Positions 1 through 5,580 of a DNA stretch of 7,735 nt are shown here, one piece after another. The notes under the pieces were generated by a model, which worked only from the letters and a program-made list of their open reading frames with translations, ran no database searches and was not told the origin of the DNA. Positions within the stretch are counted from its first letter, which is position 1, and the number at the start of each line of letters is the position of its first letter. The position numbers and the translations under genes are program-made. The DNA comes from Victivallaceae bacterium (GTDB lineage Bacteria; Verrucomicrobiota; Lentisphaeria; Victivallales; Victivallaceae), in assembly GCA_028717165.1 (NCBI GenBank), contig JAQUOK010000124.1, positions 1-7,735 on the forward strand. The letters are read 5' to 3'.

Positions 1-1431
1 GATTATTCCGGAGCCAATGCGGCAACAGTGATACAAGCGGCGATTAATAATCTCAGCGGACCCGGAAGTATTTATCTGGATAGCGCCGGAACGTTCACGA
101 TAACAAGCAAAATAACTGCCGAAGACGGTCAATGTATATTTTCCAACGGAGCTTTGCTTGACGTATCTGGTCTTAACGATACAGTATTTGAGTTCTCTGC
201 ACAGCGTTCCGGAAATAATCAACAGCTTACCGGTATATGGGGGTTTAAAGTCCAAGGAAATATAGAGAACAGTGATTTGCTGCTCTTTAAAGCAACGAAT
301 ATTAATTATTCTGTAGTGGTACGCGATATCTTTTGCCATTCCGTACCGAATGTAATTCATTTGGTCGGTTCCTGTTTCATGTCCCATATTGAGAACGTGC
401 ACAGTCTTTACTCGGAATCGGGAACTTTCATAAAGTTAGAGAAAGCGAATGAAGCCTGCGGGCCCAACGGTACGCAAATAACAAATTGTTCTGCGGAACC
501 CCAAATCACCCCATATCCCGAGTATTCTCTATATGTTAAAGATGCCGGCAGCATAAAAGTAGATGGCTTTTATACGGAAGGGGTTTTTGATACAGGTTGC
601 TATTTCGAGAACAGCAGCTTCACCCTGACCAATTCAAAGTTTTCAGGCAACTCATATTTTGTGGTTAAGAATGTAGACAGTGCCGCCATAACGAAATCCA
701 TATTTAACACCTGTAAAATCTCCATCCAGGGAACAAATGAAGTTATTAAGATATCCGATAACCTGCGTTTGAGGCACAGCAACAGTAGTTGTATAACGGT
801 TGAAGCTTCATCTACTACAACTGTACTCGACATCGCAAATAATAATTTTGAAACCGCCTCCGGACAAACGGCTATAACCATAGTTAACGGTACTACTGTT
901 ATTAGCTGCCTGGATATTTCCCACAATGTTTTCCGTTCAGAAGAGGCTCCTGATCAGGCCGGAACGGCCATAATGCACGGCGGCGGTACGCCGAGCATCA
1001 ACAATGCAAAACTTATCGCTAATACATTTGAATATTTAACCGGGACATATATAGTTTACCTGCCGGCAACTCAAGTCAGTGCCACCAATAATATTTTCAA
1101 AAATGTAACGGCAACTAGTTATATTCTTCTCATCGGATCGGGACAGACCAAAAGAACCAGTGATAATATTTTTGTGTCAATATCTGGTACATTAATGGAT
1201 TATCGGGGGCTGAACTGCAGCGCTGAAACTTTCAGTGGTGACGGCTCAACCACCTCGTTCAGCTTTGCTCACGGTCTGGCAGCCACTCCGACGCATGTGG
1301 AAATTACCCCGACTTCGGCGGATGCGGCAGCTAATTTCTATTGGAGTGCAAACGGAACTAATATTATCATAAATTACCTTACAGCTCCTCCCGCCGGAAC
1401 GAATAACGTAAAATTTACTTGGCGGGCCTGA
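1..1431 (+). CDS. Right-handed beta-helix protein (pectate-lyase/tail-spike fold), 5' partial
   Basis: The frame is open to the first base of the window, and its first residues (DYSGANAATVIQAAINNL) match the usual opening of pectate-lyase superfamily beta-helix proteins, so the true start lies upstream; the GTG at 28 is probably an internal codon. The visible 476 residues are a run of short strands rich in Asn, Ser, Thr and Ile with recurring N-x-F turns (NNNFET, HNVFRS, NTFEY, NNIFKN, DNIFVS), as expected for stacked coils of a right-handed parallel beta-helix. From about residue 404 (base 1210) a separate module begins, with the pattern FSGDGSTTSFSFAHGLAATP and a final KFTWRA; similar small beta modules cap phage tail spikes and secreted surface proteins. 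The stop is TGA at 1429-1431. Family knowledge suggests polysaccharide binding or cleavage outside the cell or on a particle, but no catalytic motif could be assigned. It could be a secreted lyase-like protein or a prophage spike; the upstream neighbour would decide. Confidence 0.8.
   Translation, partial: DYSGANAATVIQAAINNLSGPGSIYLDSAGTFTITSKITAEDGQCIFSNGALLDVSGLNDTVFEFSAQRSGNNQQLTGIWGFKVQGNIENSDLLLFKATNINYSVVVRDIFCHSVPNVIHLVGSCFMSHIENVHSLYSESGTFIKLEKANEACGPNGTQITNCSAEPQITPYPEYSLYVKDAGSIKVDGFYTEGVFDTGCYFENSSFTLTNSKFSGNSYFVVKNVDSAAITKSIFNTCKISIQGTNEVIKISDNLRLRHSNSSCITVEASSTTTVLDIANNNFETASGQTAITIVNGTTVISCLDISHNVFRSEEAPDQAGTAIMHGGGTPSINNAKLIANTFEYLTGTYIVYLPATQVSATNNIFKNVTATSYILLIGSGQTKRTSDNIFVSISGTLMDYRGLNCSAETFSGDGSTTSFSFAHGLAATPTHVEITPTSADAAANFYWSANGTNIIINYLTAPPAGTNNVKFTWRA
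1210..1428 (+). other. C-terminal beta module of the beta-helix protein
   Basis: The last 73 residues differ from the helix coils. They open with a G-D-G-S-T-T-S-F-S-F stretch, continue with H-G-L-A-A-T-P-T-H-V-E-I-T-P and close with an aromatic K-F-T-W end. This reads as a compact beta-sandwich, and sequences of this style are common at the ends of phage tail proteins and of bacterial or archaeal surface proteins. The function is not known from sequence; trimer capping or ligand binding are guesses. Confidence 0.5.
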
Positions 1432-1540
1432 ATAGATTAAGATGCCGGTTATTGTAGTGCCGCCATTGAAAAAATGGGGACATTAGAATATTTATATATT
1501 AAGCTTTAAAATGGATAAATTTAACCCAATTCAATTAATA
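1432..1540. other. AT-rich gap after the beta-helix gene, possible promoter
   Basis: This gap holds CCATT (1463-1467) and AATGG (1473-1477), a 5-bp stem with a 5-base loop, but no T tract follows it, so it is not a clear terminator. TTGAAA at 1466-1471 could be a -35 box, and TATATT at 1495-1500 a -10 box, but they are 23 bases apart, which is too long for a normal promoter. I cannot call a promoter with confidence. Confidence 0.2.
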
Positions 1541-1558
1541 AGGAGAAAAGAGAAAATG
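1541..1558 (+). promoter_or_regulatory. Ribosome binding site that fixes the start of the TIM-barrel gene at 1556
   Basis: AGGAG at 1541-1545 stands 10 bases before the ATG at 1556. An in-frame ATG at 1511 would add 15 residues, but those codons contain this ribosome binding site and encode a lysine/arginine-rich stretch (RRKEK), and the base run before 1511 shows no purine-rich site. The 1556 start is therefore preferred. Confidence 0.75.
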
Positions 1559-3628
1559 CAATTTAATGAACAATACAGGAGCACATGCTGGTGGCTTACT
1601 TGGAAGGATTTAGCTTGGCCGGACGAGGATGTGACTGATGATATAAGACGGCGTGCAGACTCGGCTGCGCAGACCGGAATTAATTGTGCGTTGATAATGG
1701 GAGCGCATTTTCGCTGGGACTTTATGCCGTTGTGGATGAATCTGCATGATATGATATCATTCATTGGAGACCAGCTTCATCAACGTAATATCCTGCTCTT
1801 CGATCATCATTCAGCGGTTTTAACGCATCGTTATTCAAATCAGGAAGAAGCTAAGGCAATGCGTCTTTATAACCGGCACCATGTATCGTTTGCGCCAAGT
1901 CGCGATATAGCTTCGGAGTGGACTTATAAAGGGCAAAAACTTGATGACTGGCGGATGATTGATTTAGTTACGGGCAAACCGGTTTTTCTGAACAGGTATA
2001 CAGCTGAACAATTTTGTATGAATAATCCCGATTTCAAAAATGCATATTACGATTATGTGAAAAAACTTCTGGCGGAAACTAACATTGACGGCCTTATGTG
2101 TGATGACGGGATATTCTATTCCGGCTGGACAAGTTGCGGATGTAAATGGTGCAGGGAAAAGTTCAGACTGGAATATGGACATGAATTGCCGGCGGTAACA
2201 GATACTTCATTCTGGGGAAATTACCGGAACGAAGGGTTTAAGGATTGGATAGAAATGCGCTTTAAAACTACCGGAGAATTTCTCGATGGGGTAAGAAAGG
2301 TTACGGGCGATGATTTTCATTTAATGTCCTGTTGTTCAAGCAGTGCTTCCGCAGCCCTGCCTCGTCACGGGATGACGTACCAGGAATTTATCAAACCATG
2401 TAACCATATTATGCTTGAGATGGGTTTCGTTCCAGCCCCGGACGGAAACTGGTACAGGGCGTTTCCTGAACAGATGCTTCATTTAGGAATAGGGCGCGAA
2501 AACAATGCTTTCTGTTTAGGGTTAGGGTATGGATTTACCGAGCCAATAGCTGATTTTGTTTGGGCATTTAATAAATTTCTCGGTTCCGGAACCTGGTTCA
2601 GTACGGTGAAAGGACGCCTCGGTTTACCTGATTCTAAAATGCTTTCCCTAAAAGATGATACGGAACTTTGCGGAAACGGCTTTAACTGGGAAAAAACCCA
2701 TCTTTCAGTATTTGATGCGGTTCCGGATTCAGAGCTTGCGGTCTTCTTTTCCAGATGGTCAAGAGATTTTTACAGTATGACGGATAAAGACTATACTGAC
2801 GATTACAGTGCAACCTGTCTCGATCTTTTAGAAAATAACCTTACTTTCGACGTTGTTACGACTATTCCCCAGGCATCTGAATACAGGGTACTTATATTAA
2901 GCAGTGCAAGTTGCCTGGACGAAACAGAGCGTTCAGCGTTGAATAAATACCTGAAGGAAGGCGGAATTATTATTGCAAGCGGCCCCCTGGGATGTTATGA
3001 CAAAAGAGGAAATAAAACCGTCAAGCCATGGCTTGAACAGTTTGATATCACTTGTAAGATCAATGAGCCTGAACGTATAGCTTCTTTCCCTCCCGGCAGC
3101 AAGCAGGAAGATATTGCTCCGGCATGTAATGGAACTTTTAAAGGAGCGGAAGTGGACAACAATGAATGGATTGAAATAATAAACAACGGAGGAAAGCTTT
3201 TATGGTCACCGGCAAGGATACAGAATTCGGCAAAGGATTTAGCGCTTGCTGAACATATTCGCCGGTTCATGTCAGAAGAAATTGTATTTCCCGCCGATAC
3301 GGGCTGGAAATTCCGTCTTTTCCGAAAAGGATCTTCACGGATAATTCATGGATTGGCCGGGAATTTTGTCCTCACTTATATGGATGAACTTGAAAAAGAG
3401 CGCAAAGGCAACAAGGAACGCAGATTAATAGACTCTATCCGAAAAAGCAAAGATGTTTCTTCTGCGTTTTCACTGCAATTAAGAGCAGATTATAAAAATA
3501 TTAATTTTTATGCCCCGCTTACCGGAGTGAAGAAAAAAATTCCAGTGAATAATGGTTTGATCAGCATTAAACTTGATGAGGAAACTTATTATTTTATTCT
3601 GGAAGCAGAATCAGGGAGCCAAAACTGA
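1556..3628 (+). CDS. Putative glycoside hydrolase, TIM barrel plus amidotransferase-like domain (GHL6/GH42-like)
   Basis: This is a 690-residue protein from the ATG at 1556. Residues 1-350 look like a TIM barrel: an opening CWWLTWKDLAWP, then GINCALIMGAHFRWDF (41-56), a His pair at 84-85, and INIDGL-type strand-end residues DGLMCDDGIFYSG (178-190) carrying Asp183 and Asp184. Directly after comes a Cys cluster, C194-G-C196-K-W-C199. In GH42 beta-galactosidases a C-x-C-x-x-C of this spacing helps bind zinc, and hypothetical glycosyl hydrolase 6 (GHL6) proteins have a similar CxCxxC after a D-G-I-F/Y motif. Residues about 391-510 look like the amidotransferase-like domain that follows the barrel in GH42: SELAVFFSRWS, then YRVLILSSASCLDETE and LNKYLKEGGIIIASGPLG. 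The remainder (about 580-690) is a beta-rich C-terminal domain. No signal peptide is visible, so a cytoplasmic location is inferred. The substrate is unknown; the GH110 gene downstream suggests a galactose-containing glycan. Fold assignment is fairly sure, specificity is not. Confidence 0.75.
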   Translation: MQFNEQYRSTCWWLTWKDLAWPDEDVTDDIRRRADSAAQTGINCALIMGAHFRWDFMPLWMNLHDMISFIGDQLHQRNILLFDHHSAVLTHRYSNQEEAKAMRLYNRHHVSFAPSRDIASEWTYKGQKLDDWRMIDLVTGKPVFLNRYTAEQFCMNNPDFKNAYYDYVKKLLAETNIDGLMCDDGIFYSGWTSCGCKWCREKFRLEYGHELPAVTDTSFWGNYRNEGFKDWIEMRFKTTGEFLDGVRKVTGDDFHLMSCCSSSASAALPRHGMTYQEFIKPCNHIMLEMGFVPAPDGNWYRAFPEQMLHLGIGRENNAFCLGLGYGFTEPIADFVWAFNKFLGSGTWFSTVKGRLGLPDSKMLSLKDDTELCGNGFNWEKTHLSVFDAVPDSELAVFFSRWSRDFYSMTDKDYTDDYSATCLDLLENNLTFDVVTTIPQASEYRVLILSSASCLDETERSALNKYLKEGGIIIASGPLGCYDKRGNKTVKPWLEQFDITCKINEPERIASFPPGSKQEDIAPACNGTFKGAEVDNNEWIEIINNGGKLLWSPARIQNSAKDLALAEHIRRFMSEEIVFPADTGWKFRLFRKGSSRIIHGLAGNFVLTYMDELEKERKGNKERRLIDSIRKSKDVSSAFSLQLRADYKNINFYAPLTGVKKKIPVNNGLISIKLDEETYYFILEAESGSQN

Positions 3629-3648
3629 AATATACAAAATAATTATCT

Positions 3649-3702
3649 GCGCTGGGGGAAGAAAAATCTTTGGCGGAAGATTTTTTCTCTCCCCGCACGC
3701 GC
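3649..3702 (+). terminator. Long imperfect hairpin after the TIM-barrel gene, probable terminator
   Basis: Twenty bases after the TGA at 3626-3628 lies a large inverted repeat. The core is GAAAAATCTT (3661-3670), loop TGGCGG (3671-3676) and AAGATTTTTTC (3677-3687). It extends outward through GGGG (within 3654-3658) against CCCC (3691-3694) and GCGC (3649-3652) against GCGC (3699-3702), with small bulges. The A-run and T-run inside the stem give a termination-like signal in either direction, although no T tract follows the GC-rich outer stem, so it is not a textbook intrinsic terminator. Confidence 0.55.
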
Positions 3703-3734
3703 TTCTCATCGTATTGCAGAGTACTATAAATTAA

Positions 3735-3756
3735 CTGAATTTTTCAAAATATTCAG
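3735..3756. promoter_or_regulatory. 22-bp near-palindrome upstream of the GH110 gene, candidate operator
   Basis: CTGAAT at 3735-3740 and ATTCAG at 3751-3756 are perfect inverted arms, and the inner TTT/AAA also pair, so 9 of 11 positions are symmetric. It lies 100 bases before the GH110 start and after the preceding hairpin. Two-fold symmetric sites of this size are typical binding sites of dimeric repressors or activators of sugar-use genes, but no regulator gene is visible here to match it. Confidence 0.4.
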
Positions 3757-3768
3757 GTTTTGCCAACT

Positions 3769-3795
3769 GGACAGGATGAATATCCTGAAAAGTCC
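3769..3795. repeat. Nested inverted repeat in the GH110 leader region
   Basis: CAGGAT (3772-3777) and ATCCTG (3782-3787) form a perfect 6-bp stem around the 4-base loop GAAT. Just outside, GGAC (3769-3772) faces GTCC (3792-3795), sharing one base with the inner stem, so the two pairings are alternatives. A TTGCCA at 3760-3765 resembles a -35 box and TATCCT at 3781-3786 a weak -10 box, but their 15-base spacing is short. A role as operator, leader structure or promoter is possible; none is established. Confidence 0.3.
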
Positions 3796-3856
3796 GCTGT
3801 GGTTATTTTTGCCGGAGTAATTTTCAGAGGTTTTTACAAAGATTTAGGATGAAAAT

Positions 3857-5554
3857 ATGCAGAAAATGATTTCAATAGAGAATTTCGGGAATAAAGCCGA
3901 TTTTGGTTATGATACGACACTTGCAGTTTTTCAAGCTGTTTCGATGAGTAGAAAATATCCTGCCGCAACGCTCTCTTTCCCTGAAGGGGAATATAATTTC
4001 AGAGCTGACTATGCGTATGAAGATTACTATTTCATTTCAAATAATGGCGCCGGTCTGAAACGCAGTGTTTTTTCTATTTTCGATTGCACTAACCTTACGA
4101 TTGATGGACAAAACTCTCTGTTTGTTTTTCATGGTTTGGTCAGTCCTTTCATAATAGATATATCGAGAAATATAGCGCTCAAAAACATTATTATTGATTA
4201 CGAAAAACCTATTTGCAGTCAAGGGACAGTCATTGACGCCAGTGCCAATCATATTGATTTATCTGTTACTGAAGAATATTCTTATCGTATTGACGGTAAA
4301 AAGCTGATTCTGCTTGGCGATGGCTGGGAATTTCCGCTTTGGTCCATTATGGAATTCGATGCAATTGAAAAAAAACCTGTTTTCGGAAGCGGTGATTGCT
4401 GTGGGGGATCTGATCTGTCAGAATTGCTTGTAGAGAAACTCCAGGATGGCGTTTTACGTTTAAAGTTTCCTGTTAGAAAAATACCCGCGGCCGGAAACCT
4501 GATATTGTTACGTCCTTATCTAAGAACTAATCCTGGAATATTCATTAAGAACAGCATAAACATAAATATTACAAATGTTAAAATATATCATGCTTTGGCA
4601 ATGGGGGTAGTCGCGCAGAAATCGGAAAATATTAATCTCGAAAAATTAAATACCATGTTGAAGCCGGACAGCACAAGAGTTTTTTCTGCGGCGGGAGATG
4701 CTGTGCAAATCGTAAACTGTCGAGGCGCGATAAAAATAGATGGCTGCTTATTTGAAAATCAGACTGATGATCCGATCAATATACATGGTATCTATGCATC
4801 TATTTTTAAAATAGTATCAGAAAATACAATTATTTTGAAGTTTATGCAGTTTCAACAGGAAGGGGTAAAAATTATTGCGGAAAAGGATGAAATCAAATTT
4901 TTGGATAAGGAGACTCTCCTTCCGTATCTGGAAGCCAGGGTAAAACATGTTGTATATTTGAATAAGTCATTTTTTTTGATTGAGACCTGTGAAAATATCA
5001 GTCAGTTTATAAAGGAACGTGATCTGGTAGAAAATATTTCTGACCAGCCGGAAGTTGAAATTTCCAACTGTATATTAAGAAACAACCGCGCCCGAGGAAT
5101 TCTTATAAGTACTGGAGGCCGGGTAGACATAAGAAGCAATATTATTAGTGTTCCTGGAGCCGGTATAAAAATATCAGGAGATGCCGATTTCTGGTATGAA
5201 TCGGGTGCAGTTAAAAATGTGCATATAAGCAGTAATCTTTTTCTCAACTGCAATTATGTAGCTGCTTGGGGCAAAGCTATAATTGACATTGACCCGGAAA
5301 TTAAGGACCCTGAGAAGTTGCCGGAATGTTATCATAGAAATATTCTCATAGAAAATAATATATTCCAAACATTTGATACGAATATTATCTATGCGCGTTC
5401 TGTGGATGGCTTGATATTCAGAAATAATAAAATTGATAAAACAGATACTTATCCGAGATACCATAAAGAGCGATATACAATAAAAGCGGAAGGATGTAAA
5501 AATATTGTTGTGAATGGAAATTTATTTGATGATGCGTTTGACCCCACAAGCTGA
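3857..5554 (+). CDS. GH110-family beta-helix glycosidase, probable alpha-1,3-galactosidase
   Basis: The 565-residue protein has the GH110 layout throughout. The N-terminal part has YYFISNN-GLKRSVF (57-73), NLTIDGQ (79-85), FVFHG (89-93) and the NIALKNIIIDYEKP segment (105-118). Then come LRTNPGIFI (222-230), HALAMGVVAQKSENI (245-259), the GDAVQIVNC strand (280-288) and LFENQTDDPINIHGIY (298-313). Later pieces include RNNRARGILIST (408-419), GAGIKISGDADFWYESGAV (434-452) and YARSVDGLIFRNN (512-524). Asp281, Asp304 and Asp305 have the 23-residue spacing I recall for the catalytic Asp trio of characterised GH110 enzymes. Known members are inverting exo-enzymes that release terminal alpha-1,3-linked galactose, for example from blood group B-type or linear alpha-galactosyl ends; the exact substrate here is inferred. 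Characterised members usually carry a signal peptide, but this N-terminus (MQKMISIENFGNK) is not one, so a cytoplasmic enzyme is likely. The ATG at 3857 has AGGA at 3846-3849, seven bases away. Base composition is AT-rich compared with the leftward genes. Confidence 0.88.
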   Translation: MQKMISIENFGNKADFGYDTTLAVFQAVSMSRKYPAATLSFPEGEYNFRADYAYEDYYFISNNGAGLKRSVFSIFDCTNLTIDGQNSLFVFHGLVSPFIIDISRNIALKNIIIDYEKPICSQGTVIDASANHIDLSVTEEYSYRIDGKKLILLGDGWEFPLWSIMEFDAIEKKPVFGSGDCCGGSDLSELLVEKLQDGVLRLKFPVRKIPAAGNLILLRPYLRTNPGIFIKNSININITNVKIYHALAMGVVAQKSENINLEKLNTMLKPDSTRVFSAAGDAVQIVNCRGAIKIDGCLFENQTDDPINIHGIYASIFKIVSENTIILKFMQFQQEGVKIIAEKDEIKFLDKETLLPYLEARVKHVVYLNKSFFLIETCENISQFIKERDLVENISDQPEVEISNCILRNNRARGILISTGGRVDIRSNIISVPGAGIKISGDADFWYESGAVKNVHISSNLFLNCNYVAAWGKAIIDIDPEIKDPEKLPECYHRNILIENNIFQTFDTNIIYARSVDGLIFRNNKIDKTDTYPRYHKERYTIKAEGCKNIVVNGNLFDDAFDPTS

Positions 5555-5580
5555 GACCGGCAAAGGTTTTTTATCCGGTC
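5555..5580. terminator. Inverted repeat between convergent genes, candidate bidirectional terminator
   Basis: GACCGG (5555-5560) begins right after the GH110 stop codon and pairs with CCGGTC (5575-5580), which lies in the last codons of the leftward gene. The 14-base loop contains a run of six T (5567-5572), read as six A on the other strand. Transcripts from both sides would fold the same stem. The stem is short and the T-run sits inside the loop rather than after it, so efficiency is doubtful. Confidence 0.35.

Larger units (their letters stand above)
3629..3856. other. Intergenic region between TIM-barrel and GH110 genes
   Basis: This 228-base gap contains the long hairpin at 3649-3702, a TATAAA at 3725-3730 with no convincing -35 partner, the 22-bp near-palindrome and the nested inverted repeat at 3769-3795, and ends in the AGGA site of the GH110 gene. 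No open frame of useful length is present. The density of symmetric elements suggests that the GH110 gene has its own promoter and control rather than simple read-through. Confidence 0.5.

Noticed and set aside
600..926. Minus-strand 108-codon frame inside the beta-helix gene
   Set aside because: It is a shadow of the repetitive coding sequence on the other strand, with no family resemblance.
1420..1465. TGGCGG (1420-1425) and CCGCCA (1460-1465) as a terminator stem
   Set aside because: The loop would be 34 bases, no T tract follows, and the left arm lies in the final codons; a chance repeat is as likely.
1511..1555. Longer N-terminus for the TIM-barrel protein from the ATG at 1511
   Set aside because: The extra 15 codons contain the AGGAG site of the 1556 start, and no purine-rich site precedes 1511.
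3714..3730. TTGCAG (3714-3719) and TATAAA (3725-3730) as a promoter
   Set aside because: The two boxes are only five bases apart, which cannot form a normal sigma-70-type promoter.
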